DNA from: Phycisphaerae bacterium
Lineage (GTDB): Bacteria > Planctomycetota > Phycisphaerae > UBA1845 > Fen-1342
Assembly (NCBI GenBank): GCA_028279405.1
Contig: JANQNU010000079.1
Location: forward strand, 1-64,000
Reading direction: 5' to 3'
DNA: 64,000 nt
Positions 1 through 8,445 of the stretch are shown here, piece after piece (the stretch's first letter is position 1; each line of letters opens with the position of its first letter). A program made the position numbers and the translations under genes. The notes under the pieces are model-generated. The model saw only the letters and a list, made by a program, of their open reading frames with translations, did not search any database and was not told the DNA's origin.

Positions 1-1073
1 AGTGAGGGACTCGGCGTCTCGCCGCGCCACACCATCTCGCCGAGTACATCTCCGCCCAGCGCCAGCGCCAACACCTCGGCGGACGCGGGCCGCAACGCGG
101 GGTCCTTCTCGATACACTGGAGGATGAGCCGTTCGACGTCGGCGGGAATGTCGTCCACGATGCTTGACGGTGTGGGCGGCGACGACTCCTTGTGCAGCTT
201 GCGGTAGTCCGTGAAGGACCTGGCAGAGAATGCCCGTACACCCGTGAAGAGTTCGTAGAGCAGTAGTCCGAGTGCGTAGATGTCGCTACGAACCGTCACT
301 TCGCGCCCGTCGATCTGTTCTGGCGCCATGTATGCGGGCGTACCGGCCAAGGCCTCCGACCCTTCGAGGTGGTCGCGTGTGGCGAGTCCAAAATCCGTCA
401 GGCGGACGGCCCCTTCGTTGTCAATCATGACGTTGGCCGGTTTGAGATCGCGGTGGAGAACACCCTGTCGATGCAGGGCGGCGAGTGCCATGCAGACCTG
501 GCTCGCGATCGAGCAAGCACGGTCCTGCGATATGCGCCCGACGCGTTTCAACAACGATTGCAGGTCGTCACCTTGGACGTACTCCATCGAGAGGTAGCAA
601 AGCCCGTCCGCGAAGCCGATATCGTGCACGCGGCAGACGTGCGGGTGGGTCACGCCGCGCGCGAGGCGCACTTCGTTCTTGAATCGCTCCGACCACTCGG
701 CGTTCTGACTGTATCGTGGCTGAAGCAGCTTCAACGCCACTTCCTGGTCCAGTATCTGATCGTGCGCACGGTACACCGTTCCCATGCCGCCGGAACCCAA
801 TGGCGCGATGATGCGATAGCGCTCGGCGAAGATCGCGCCCGACGGGAGCGCGTCCTTGGGGCGCTCCTCGACCTCAGCTGGCGCAACGCCGCGCGTGGTT
901 GTCTGCGTGTAGTCCGGGAGCGGCGTGGCGTTGCTGAGCAGGTGTCGTACGTGCCCGAGAAGCGTGTCGTCGCCGGCGCAGGCCTGTTCCAGATAGGCAG
1001 CCCGGGCATCTTCCGGTAGTGCGCGTGCTGCCGCGAACAGCGCCTTGGCTTTCGCGTGCTGAGCGGGGGTCAT
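1..1073 (-). CDS. Serine/threonine protein kinase (3' end outside window)
   Basis: This is a Hanks-type kinase read leftward that runs off the window edge, so its C-terminus is not seen. The 5' part is complete: an N-terminal helical leader (about 80 residues) precedes a glycine loop PLGSGGMGTVY (91-101), the ATP-anchoring Lys in VALKLL (about 115), the catalytic loop HRDLKPANV (207-215) and DFG (227-229). The last visible residues, RGETPSPSL, match the linker that often follows the kinase domain in bacterial kinases of this type. The ATG at 1073 overlaps the stop of the upstream ECF sigma gene in an ATGA arrangement, so the two are probably translationally coupled and act in one signalling pathway. 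Substrates are unknown. Confidence 0.93.
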   Translation of the reverse strand, partial: MTPAQHAKAKALFAAARALPEDARAAYLEQACAGDDTLLGHVRHLLSNATPLPDYTQTTTRGVAPAEVEERPKDALPSGAIFAERYRIIAPLGSGGMGTVYRAHDQILDQEVALKLLQPRYSQNAEWSERFKNEVRLARGVTHPHVCRVHDIGFADGLCYLSMEYVQGDDLQSLLKRVGRISQDRACSIASQVCMALAALHRQGVLHRDLKPANVMIDNEGAVRLTDFGLATRDHLEGSEALAGTPAYMAPEQIDGREVTVRSDIYALGLLLYELFTGVRAFSARSFTDYRKLHKESSPPTPSSIVDDIPADVERLILQCIEKDPALRPASAEVLALALGGDVLGEMVWRGETPSPS

Positions 1074-1648
1074 TGGTCGTCGTTCCGGTCGAGTTCGGTT
1101 CGCAGCCACGCCTTGGCGTGGGTCCAGTCACTCTCGATCGTGCGCTTCGAAACCCCGAGAACACGGGCCACTTCGTCCACAGTCAGGCCACCAAAGAAGC
1201 GCATCTCGACGATCTCGGCCTGCCGCGCATCGAGCGTCGTCAGGTGATCGAGCGCATGGCTCAACGCCTGCAGTTCGTCGAGTTCCCACACGGCGACCGT
1301 TTCGGGATCGAGTGGGATCCGGCGCCGACCGCCGGCGCGCCGCACGCGGTCGCGGGCCCGCGCATGGTCGATCAACACCCGCCGCATGACGCGCGCGGTG
1401 ATAGCAAAGAAGTGCGTTCGTGTCAGAGAGTCAGTCACATCCTGTCGCAGCAGTCGCAGGTACGCTTCGTGCACCAGCGCAGTCGGCTGCAACGTGTGAT
1501 TGGAGCGCTCGTCTCGAAAGTAGCGGCTGGCCAGCTGCCGCAGCTCGGGATAGAGCATCGGAAACAGGCGGTCCAGCGCTCTCACGGAGCGGTCGGACTT
1601 GAGCGCCTCGACCAGACGCGTGATCTCGTTTTGGTGCGCTTCGTCCAT
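1070..1648 (-). CDS. ECF sigma-70 factor, TIGR02999-like
   Basis: 192-residue RNA polymerase sigma factor with region 2 (LYPELRQLASRYFRDE, then LQPTALVHEAYLRLL) and region 4 (LDARQAEIVEMRFFGGLTVD, then VARVLGVSKRTIESDW). The segments HTLQPTALVHEAYLRL and RVLIDHARARDR are typical of the sigma subfamily abundant in Planctomycetes and Acidobacteria that is encoded beside Ser/Thr kinases. It probably directs core polymerase to an unknown regulon. The stop overlaps the start of the downstream kinase by four bases, and no classical anti-sigma gene is visible, which suggests control through the kinase. Start chosen at ATG 1648, which gives the normal family length. Confidence 0.95.
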   Translation of the reverse strand: MDEAHQNEITRLVEALKSDRSVRALDRLFPMLYPELRQLASRYFRDERSNHTLQPTALVHEAYLRLLRQDVTDSLTRTHFFAITARVMRRVLIDHARARDRVRRAGGRRRIPLDPETVAVWELDELQALSHALDHLTTLDARQAEIVEMRFFGGLTVDEVARVLGVSKRTIESDWTHAKAWLRTELDRNDDQ

Positions 1649-1890
1649 AACTTTCGACGGTATCCGATTTTGGCGAAATTCGCATCATTTTGCTGCGGAC
1701 TCGCGGCACAAACGGCGCCCTTCATCTTGGCGGCGAACCACTCTTGGCCGCCTCTTCCGTTCTGGCTCGTGTTCATCGTTCCGCGTCCACTAGTGTATCG
1801 GCGACGTAGCCGGCGCGAGTCGTCGTGCGGGGCGCATTCGAGCGTCACCGCACGATAAGCACTGGGACGCCATGGCTTCAAAAGGAGTGC

Positions 1891-2007
1891 ATGATGGTAC
1901 TGGGTGATTTGTTTGCATCGATCGCGACGTTCTTTCAGGAGTTTTTTACGGGATTCCTCGGCGACCTGATTACGACGCTGTTCGGCGGTATCTTCCCCGA
2001 CGCCTAA
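1891..2007 (+). CDS. Small hydrophobic peptide, 38 residues
   Basis: An ORF of 38 codons opens at ATG 1891 (or 1894), six bases after a strong AAAGGAG site. The peptide is very rich in Phe, Leu, Gly and Ile (for example FFQEFFTGFLGDLITTLFGG) and ends FPDA, so it could be a short amphipathic or membrane-associated peptide. It stands alone between a leftward sigma gene and a rightward TetR-like gene and is followed within 15 bases by a long GC-rich hairpin, as expected for a monocistronic unit. I recognise no family. Support rests on the ribosome site, the hairpin and the composition; function is unknown. Confidence 0.55.
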   Translation: MMVLGDLFASIATFFQEFFTGFLGDLITTLFGGIFPDA

Positions 2008-2021
2008 CCTCCCCGGACAGC

Positions 2022-2060
2022 ACGCGGGGACCGTTGTCGGTCTCGCGACCGGCCCCGCGT
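2022..2060 (+). terminator. Strong hairpin after the 38-residue ORF
   Basis: ACGCGGGG (2022-2029) pairs with CCCCGCGT (2053-2060). The helix continues through CCG/CGG, with one bulged A, and GTCG/CGAC, giving about 15 pairs around a 6-base loop. It is followed by CTCTTA rather than a clean T-run, so it is a terminator-like or RNA-stabilising hairpin. Confidence 0.5.
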
Positions 2061-2101
2061 CTCTTAGCCATATTCCGATCGCGTACGGAGGTCGTTATTA
2101 G

Positions 2102-2713
2102 ATGCCGGCGCAAAAAACCGTCCAGGCGCTGAGCCGTCAGGCAGAGTTCTATCAGCGCGCCGCGGCATTCGAAGGTCGCCCGCGCGAGCGAATGGTCGCG
2201 TTGGGCGAGGCGGACGAGTTGTTCTTCCGTCGCTTTCCGCACCACTACCGTGCACTCCAGGTCATCCGGATGGCGGGACAACTGGGTCGGACATCGGCAC
2301 ATCGCAGTCTGCCGCTGCAAGGCTGCGAGAGCCGCACGGTTGCGCTGCTGACAGGTGTCGTGACGGATGCGTTGGAGCAAGGTGATCTCAGCCTCGCTGC
2401 GCCTCGACGATCGGACGAGCTTGCGTTCTCGGTCTGGGCGCTGGTCTTTGGAACGCGCGCCCTGATGAGCACGGCCGTCGCGCGCGTACAGTTGAGTGTC
2501 TCAGATGGGCATGCCGTTGCTTGTGACACTGCTGACCTGCTGTTCGATGCGATGGATTGGCGGCCGTTGTCGACCGAATGGAACTACGCCGATGTTCGGG
2601 ATCGCGTTCGTCGAGAGGTATTTGCAGACGAGTGGCCGGGCGGAAGCGGTGTGCGCGCATCAGCTGGGTCGTTCCGAGAAGCGCCGGTCGGAGAACAGGT
2701 CACCGGGCGGTAG
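2102..2713 (+). CDS. Orphan TetR-type effector domain-like protein
   Basis: 203-residue protein starting at ATG 2102, ten bases after GGAGG and directly after an in-frame TAG, so no N-terminal extension exists in this frame. The mostly helical sequence, including ERMVALGEADELFFRRFPHH and ELAFSVWALVFGTRALMST, resembles the C-terminal ligand-binding and dimerisation half of TetR/AcrR regulators. No TetR helix-turn-helix is present ahead of it, which is odd: it is either an effector-only derivative or the remnant of a gene that lost its DNA-binding domain. It stands alone, with no obvious operon partner. Assignment to the TetR fold is an inference from pattern only. Confidence 0.5.
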   Translation: MPAQKTVQALSRQAEFYQRAAAFEGRPRERMVALGEADELFFRRFPHHYRALQVIRMAGQLGRTSAHRSLPLQGCESRTVALLTGVVTDALEQGDLSLAAPRRSDELAFSVWALVFGTRALMSTAVARVQLSVSDGHAVACDTADLLFDAMDWRPLSTEWNYADVRDRVRREVFADEWPGGSGVRASAGSFREAPVGEQVTGR

Positions 2714-2846
2714 CCGCCGCGCACGGCGCGGCACTTTATCATTCTGAAGATAGCTCGGGCGCGCTCCACTGGCGGACCGTCTCCGCGACAGCTATACGAT
2801 TTTCGGTGCGGGCTCCGCAGTCCAACCCGTCGATTTCCGACACGGA

Positions 2847-4142
2847 TTAGTTCGACGAGATGCAGTACAAGAATCTCTCAGACCGAACGAACAGTTCGCC
2901 GTCACTCACCGCCGGCGTAGCGCTGAAGGCGCTGTCGTCATCGGAGAATGCCGGGTTGTGGGCCACCAAATCGAACGCGTCACCTGCCTTGATCACGTAG
3001 CTTTCGCCATTGCGCGTGAATTGGATGATCTTGTCGCCGACGGCGATCGGCGACGAGTAGTCGGCGTTCGGGAACCCGCCGGTCGGCCCTCCAAGGCGCG
3101 GCAATCGGTGCTTGTAGATCTCGTCGCCAGAGGCAAGCCGTACTGCTCGAAACACGCCGTTCGTGCCCCAGTACATGTTGCCACCCACGACCAGGGGCGT
3201 GCAGATCCCAGAGCGCATCCGCTTCTTCCACAGCGTATGCGTCGTCGAGACATCTCCCGACCCGTCGCAGCGGACCGCCATGGCGTGTCCGGCGCGACTC
3301 CCCATCAGATAAGCATTTCCATCCTTGGTGACGATGCTGCCGCAAGTGGCGTCATCCAGTGGTGACGTCGCCGACCACAGCAACTTGCCGTCGTGCGGAT
3401 CGATGCCCATGACCTTGTGCGGAACATGGAAGAGCACTTGGGTTCGATCTCCCAAGCGAAGCGGTGTCGGTGTCGACCACGAGTTCGTGAAGCCCGGATC
3501 TTCGAGCGCCCATACGCGCTTCCCGGTCTTTTTATCGATACCGACCAGCTGGTTGCCCAGAATCCCGGCGTCGACGACGACCAGGTCGCCGACGAGAATC
3601 GGGCTCGAGCCGTCCCCCCAACGCGCCGGGTCGGACTTCTGTCCGAGGTCGATGCGCCACACTTGCTTGCCTTCGCGATCGAACGCGAAGAGTCCGGACT
3701 TGCCGAGCAGCGCATAGACGTGCTGATCATCCGCGGCCGGCGTTGAGCTCGCGTAGCCGTGCTGGGTGATGAATCCCTGATAGCGATCCTCCTCGGCGGT
3801 TGACGCGATCGACGCGCGCCAGATCTCTCGTCCGGTCGCCCGGTCGAACGCCAGTACATGCCGCACAAGGTCTTCGGGCCGACCCGGGCTGCCGGGCACG
3901 ATGCCGTAGCCGGTGTAGCTGGTCAAGTAGACCCGGTCTCCAGCCACGACAGGCGACGAGGCGCCTTTCCCCGGCAACGCGGTGCGCCACTTCAGGTTCT
4001 TTTCAGAGGACCACTCGAGCGGGACCGGGGGACCTGCGATCGCGCCCGTGCCGTTCGGACCGCGAAATCGACTCCAATCCTTGGCAGCGGCTCCCGTGGC
4101 GCTCATCATCATCAACGATGTGGCGACGACCACGATTTTCAT
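2847..4142 (-). CDS. Secreted PQQ-type beta-propeller protein
   Basis: Beta-propeller protein with repeated blade motifs (VLAFDRATGREIWRA, LFAFDREGKQVWRIDLG, GIDKKTGKRVWALEDPG, GIDPHDGKLLWSATSPL), each a PQQ-like W-motif repeat. The start was moved inward to ATG 4142, because AAGGAA lies just upstream and the N-terminus then becomes a clean signal peptide (MKIVVVATSLMMMSATGAAA) followed by KDWSRFRGPNG. The WSRFRGPNGTG opening is typical of planctomycete PQQ-binding-like proteins exported to the periplasm. No dehydrogenase active site is evident, so a scaffold or sugar/quinone-binding role is as likely as an enzyme. The gene appears monocistronic. Confidence 0.88.
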   Translation of the reverse strand: MKIVVVATSLMMMSATGAAAKDWSRFRGPNGTGAIAGPPVPLEWSSEKNLKWRTALPGKGASSPVVAGDRVYLTSYTGYGIVPGSPGRPEDLVRHVLAFDRATGREIWRASIASTAEEDRYQGFITQHGYASSTPAADDQHVYALLGKSGLFAFDREGKQVWRIDLGQKSDPARWGDGSSPILVGDLVVVDAGILGNQLVGIDKKTGKRVWALEDPGFTNSWSTPTPLRLGDRTQVLFHVPHKVMGIDPHDGKLLWSATSPLDDATCGSIVTKDGNAYLMGSRAGHAMAVRCDGSGDVSTTHTLWKKRMRSGICTPLVVGGNMYWGTNGVFRAVRLASGDEIYKHRLPRLGGPTGGFPNADYSSPIAVGDKIIQFTRNGESYVIKAGDAFDLVAHNPAFSDDDSAFSATPAVSDGELFVRSERFLYCISSN

Positions 4143-4888
4143 TCGCATTTCCTTTATGTAACAAGATCGACTGACATCGAAACACTGAAAGTGACCGCGG
4201 GTACACCATCGGTTTGTCGATGATAGTGCGCAAATCGGGGGCGGCGACCCGTCAGGCTCATCGAATTCTTCGTCGAGGATCACCCGGCAGATTCAGATTG
4301 TGGCGAAATCGCTGTGGGTCGGGGGGAGTGCCGCGAGACGAGCGCCAACCAATCCGTGGCTCGTCCGCGCGGGTACCGCTGCGCTCCGGGCCGCGGTTCG
4401 GCGGGCAAGGGCCGTCTCCGAACCGGCAAGCCCGGGCGCAAGCGCGTTCGAGGCGACCCACGGTCGAGGGCAACGGCGCTGCGGTCGCGTGACGGCCATG
4501 GCATGGGATGCCGGCCGGCTCACCACGTGACACGTCTGACGCGGATCGCGTCGCTAACCCTCGCTCCCCGGGCGGTTTGCGCTCGTAGAAGGATCCGGCG
4601 TGCCGGCTGTTTCGGCACGCGGATGCACCGCGAATCACCGACTCATTCGAGCCCGTGGGTGCCTCGTCAGGCCTCCTGTTGATTTACCGAAATCCACGGA
4701 GCAACGTGCGCAGGTATTTGTCTTTTATCTGATCTTGGGGTGTTCGGACGACGTTCGTCCTCATCTCTAGATAAAAACGAGCCCGCCGGACGCATCACAG
4801 TGACTACGCGTCATTCTTGACAATTGGTGCACCGTGTTGGGATCGGAAGCACTGGGGTGGCCACTGGACGTCCCTGCCGCGCGCTTCC
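4143..4888. other. Intergenic stretch, no gene seen
   Basis: About 745 bases between the PQQ-protein start and the 3' end of the large kinase gene. It is GC-rich and open in several frames on both strands, but the translations are Arg/Pro/Ala-rich low-information strings without ribosome sites. I see no convincing gene, RNA or repeat. Confidence 0.6.
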
Positions 4889-7372
4889 TCACGGCGAGCC
4901 CGAAGGGCGATTCTCCCGCAAGCGTTCCGCCCGACGTTCTCGCATGCGTGCAAGCCGCTCCGTGCGGGTTGCGCTCAACGACCTGTCGCCCAGCTCGTGA
5001 GCGCAGTCGAGCCGTGCGCTCGCGATCGCGATCATGAGCGGATGGTCGTTCCGTAGCAGCTTCTCGGCTTCGTCGCCGATCCGGAGTAGCTCGCGCTCGG
5101 ACGCTTCGACTTGGCCGAGCCCGAGCCGGGCTCGTTGCCGCAGCAGCCGTGCTTCCAACAATGCCCAGTGCCCCGTGCTCAAAATATCTCGTCGCACGGT
5201 CTCGCAACGCCCCGCGACGAACTCGGCATCCGCATACTCGGCCCGGCGGAGGTGCAGTGTGCTCAGGCACGCGTCCAACTCGGCCATGCGAACGTGAAGT
5301 GGGCCGACCGTGCGCGCGAACTGCGTTCTGGCCTCCGCCAGCAGGCGGGCCGCTTCGTCGAACTCGCGGTTCTCGATCAACACATATGCCAGAACGAGCT
5401 TTGCCCGCGCGCCGATGTACTCCGTTCCCTCGCCGGCGCATAGCCGGACGGCCTCGCGGGCAAAACCCTCGGCCCGATCGTACTTTTCCTGCCGAAGCGC
5501 GACCATGGCGAGCCCCCGCAACGGTCGGCTGACATCCGGGTGCTCAGCGTCGCGACGGGCGGTGAGCAGTCCTGCACTCCGCATGAAGGCCTCTTCGGCA
5601 TCGGCGAGCTTGTCGCCGGCGAGGCTGATGATGCCGACGTCGAGTAGCAACCATGCTTCGGTGGACGTTCCGGTCAGTCCGTTCGCTTCGTAGCTGGCGC
5701 GCGCCTGTTGAAGCAGCTCCAGCGCCTTATCTATATCCCCCTCGTGCTCGAAGAGAAGGTATGCCATCGCGATCAGGGATCGCGCTGTCTGGAGGTTCAG
5801 GTCGCCGAGCAACTCGCGCCTGATTTCAAGAGACCGTCGCAGATGAGGTGCCGCGTCGCTGAACATGGACAGGCGTCGGTACGCGACGCCGATCGATTCA
5901 CGGACAGAGGCCTCGACCTCCGGATGCTCACTCAGATCTTCTCCCACGGCCCGTGAAGCGATGTCGAAGACCTCCCGCAGCGACAGTCTGCCGCCGCCGT
6001 TTTCCGGGTCGACATGAAAGAGGACCTTCTGCAAGAAGTCGGCAGCCACCAGCGCGTTGTCGGCGCGGCGGTCGGCCAGTGCCTGGGCCTCCCGGGCGTT
6101 GATCAGTCCGATGGTCAGCCCGGCGACGCCCACGACCCCGGCAAGCAGAGTCGACGCCATCGCGAACGTGATGAAGCGGTGCCGCTTGACGAACTTGCGA
6201 AGCTTGTAGACAACGCTTGGCGGCCCGGCGAACACGGGCTCATCGGCCAGATAACGCTCCACATCCTTGTACAGCGCGCTGGCGGACTCGTAGCGGCGCG
6301 TGCGGTCCTTGTCGATGGCGCGCATCACGATCCAATCGAGCTCGCCGCGAAGGTGTCGCGCCTGTAGGCGCGCGTCGTCGCGTGGAGACGATTCGATGCG
6401 CCCGATCTCGGAGAGCCGCATGCTGGGGCGCGGCGGATCATCCTCGCGAATGATTCGTTGAATCTCCACATAGCCACCTGAACGAAGCCGCTGTGGATCG
6501 AACGGCAGCACCCCCGTGAGCAATTCGTACAGCATGACACCGAGCGAGTAGACGTCGGTGCGCGTGTCTACATCAAGGCCGGACATCTCCGCCTGCTCGG
6601 GCGACATATACTCCGGCGTTCCGATGAGTCGACCCTGCTCGGTGAACAGGGTCCGCTCCGACAAGCGCGAAGCAGTGGCTTTCGCCACGCCGAAGTCGAT
6701 CACCTTTGGGATCGGACGTCCCCCTTCGGGTGCAGCAACCAGCACGTTCGACGGTTTGAGATCGCGGTGGATGATCCCTCGTTGATGGGCGTGCTGGACG
6801 GCATCGCACATTTGCATGAAGAGTTGCAGACGATCGCGAAGCGAGAGCCGGTGTTTCGCACAATACTCGGTAAGCGGCAGACCCTTGACGAGTTCCATGA
6901 CGAAATAGGGTCGCCCGGCGTGTGTGCTGCCTGCGTCGAACACCCGCGCCACGCCCGGATGGTCCAACATCGCCAGCGCCTGTCGCTCGGCCTCGAAACG
7001 TGCGATCACCTCCTTGGTATCCATGCCGAGCTTGATCACCTTGACCGCGACACGCCGTCGGATCGGCTCCACCTGTTCGGCGGCGTACACGACGCCCATC
7101 CCGCCTTCGCCGATCAACTCGAGCACGCGATAAGGACCAATCCACCCCGGTGTCGGGTCGATGACGGCCACGCCGTGCGCGCTCGCGATCACCGCCGTGT
7201 TGTCCTTCGATTCTTCAGCACGATGATGACCGGACAACAAGCGGCGGAGACGTTCGATCAACTCCGGATCTCCCGCGTGGCGTTCCTCGATATACGCGTC
7301 ACGTCGATCCGGACGTTGTTCGAGGACTTCGTGAAAGAGATCGATCTCTCGCCGTTGCTCGCCTGAATTCAT
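4889..7372 (-). CDS. Membrane Ser/Thr kinase with TPR sensor region
   Basis: 827-residue kinase of the planctomycete/Acidobacteria type. Order: leader with a conserved LFHEVLEQRPDRRDAYIEER motif, kinase domain with IGEGGMGVVY (88-96), Lys 111, HRDLKPSNV (202-210), DFG (226-228) and the activation segment GTPEYMSPEQAEMSG; then one membrane helix (about 399-424, following the basic KFVKRHRF); then a long helical region with TPR-like repeats (about 430-800) that probably faces the periplasm and senses or binds proteins. It lies 122 bases downstream of, and on the same strand as, an ECF sigma gene, repeating the sigma-kinase pairing seen at the left edge. The full set of catalytic residues suggests an active enzyme. 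Confidence 0.95.
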   Translation of the reverse strand: MNSGEQRREIDLFHEVLEQRPDRRDAYIEERHAGDPELIERLRRLLSGHHRAEESKDNTAVIASAHGVAVIDPTPGWIGPYRVLELIGEGGMGVVYAAEQVEPIRRRVAVKVIKLGMDTKEVIARFEAERQALAMLDHPGVARVFDAGSTHAGRPYFVMELVKGLPLTEYCAKHRLSLRDRLQLFMQMCDAVQHAHQRGIIHRDLKPSNVLVAAPEGGRPIPKVIDFGVAKATASRLSERTLFTEQGRLIGTPEYMSPEQAEMSGLDVDTRTDVYSLGVMLYELLTGVLPFDPQRLRSGGYVEIQRIIREDDPPRPSMRLSEIGRIESSPRDDARLQARHLRGELDWIVMRAIDKDRTRRYESASALYKDVERYLADEPVFAGPPSVVYKLRKFVKRHRFITFAMASTLLAGVVGVAGLTIGLINAREAQALADRRADNALVAADFLQKVLFHVDPENGGGRLSLREVFDIASRAVGEDLSEHPEVEASVRESIGVAYRRLSMFSDAAPHLRRSLEIRRELLGDLNLQTARSLIAMAYLLFEHEGDIDKALELLQQARASYEANGLTGTSTEAWLLLDVGIISLAGDKLADAEEAFMRSAGLLTARRDAEHPDVSRPLRGLAMVALRQEKYDRAEGFAREAVRLCAGEGTEYIGARAKLVLAYVLIENREFDEAARLLAEARTQFARTVGPLHVRMAELDACLSTLHLRRAEYADAEFVAGRCETVRRDILSTGHWALLEARLLRQRARLGLGQVEASERELLRIGDEAEKLLRNDHPLMIAIASARLDCAHELGDRSLSATRTERLARMRERRAERLRENRPSGSP

Positions 7373-7494
7373 CTTTCCTGCACTCGACGCCTGACCGGGT
7401 ATTCAATCAGCCTCCGCCCCAATTGTAGGCGGCCTCGACAACGAGTCATCCGAGAAGATGTACGGCCGGAGGATTCGGTCACATGGCAGTACGA

Positions 7495-8049
7495 TCAGGC
7501 GCCGAGCCGGTCGTAGAGCCACGCCTTGGCAAACGTCCATTGCCGCTTGACCGTAGCGAGCGACACGCCGTCAATCTCGGCGACCTGTTCCAGGGTAAGG
7601 CCGACGAAATAGCGGTACCGGACAAGGGCGGCGAGTTCAGGGCTCTCCTGCTCCAACGCTGTAACTGCCTCGTGGATCGCCAACACGTCGAGATGCGCGT
7701 CGGACGATTGTGCGTGTACGTCGTGAAGCGACACACGGGGCACGCCGCGTCCGCGCTTGAGTGCCTGCTTCTGACGAGCATGATCGACCAGCACGCGTTC
7801 CATTGCCTTCGCCGCCGCACCGAAGAAGTGGGCGCGATCCTCCAACTGATCTTGATTGCCGACGAGTCGGAGAAAGGCTTCGTTGACGAGCGCCGTGGGT
7901 TGGAGCGTGTGCCCAGGGCGCAACGCCCGCATCTTGGCCTCCGCCATCCGATGAAGCTCCGCGTAAACCGCCTCGATCAGCCGGGCCCGAGCGCCGGCTG
8001 TGCCGCGGCTGACTGCCTTCAGCAAAAGGGTGACGTCGTCTGCGCTCAT
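7495..8049 (-). CDS. ECF sigma-70 factor, TIGR02999-like (second copy)
   Basis: 184-residue sigma factor. The longest frame reaches 8274, but its first 75 residues are low-information, and MSADDVTLLLKAVSRGTAGA at 8049 is the usual family N-terminus. Region 2 carries HTLQPTALVNEAFLRLVG, then ERVLVDHARQKQALKRG; region 4 carries LAALVRYRYFVGLTLEQVAE and VSLATVKRQWTFAKAWL. These are the same signature segments as in the sigma gene at 1070-1648, so the two are paralogues. It sits upstream of the TPR kinase on the same strand and probably forms a sigma/kinase signalling unit with it. Confidence 0.94.
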   Translation of the reverse strand: MSADDVTLLLKAVSRGTAGARARLIEAVYAELHRMAEAKMRALRPGHTLQPTALVNEAFLRLVGNQDQLEDRAHFFGAAAKAMERVLVDHARQKQALKRGRGVPRVSLHDVHAQSSDAHLDVLAIHEAVTALEQESPELAALVRYRYFVGLTLEQVAEIDGVSLATVKRQWTFAKAWLYDRLGA

Positions 8050-8445
8050 CCGCCCGTGTCGCACGACGGCCAAAAAAGTCTCACCGGTTGTGAGCCGCCC
8101 CGGGATCGCTTCCCGCAGGACTGGGTAAGGAGGCGAAACACGCCCTGATCCCGAAACACTCACTGAACTGTAAGGAGGATGTTGCAGGGAAACAAGCAGC
8201 GTAGTGCGAGAAACCCCGCCCCAACAGGTCCGCCCTCCACCGTTACCCCTCATCAGGCAAGTACGCGTGCCCACCAGTACGCGGTGCTCGCAAATTGCGC
8301 GGCGAGCGCCAGCGCTGTTGCATGGGTCTTGTGGGACGGCCCGAACCTACCGCAGGTAGCCCCCGAGTTGTATTGAGTCGCGCAGAACCTCGCGCGGCGC
8401 AGCATGGTTGCGCCGTCCAGGACCCATGGTTTGGAGATGGTCAAG

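Noticed and set aside
4143-4888. Possible genes in overlapping frames between the PQQ protein and the kinase
   Set aside because: All frames give Arg/Pro/Ala-rich strings, with no start signals and no motif.
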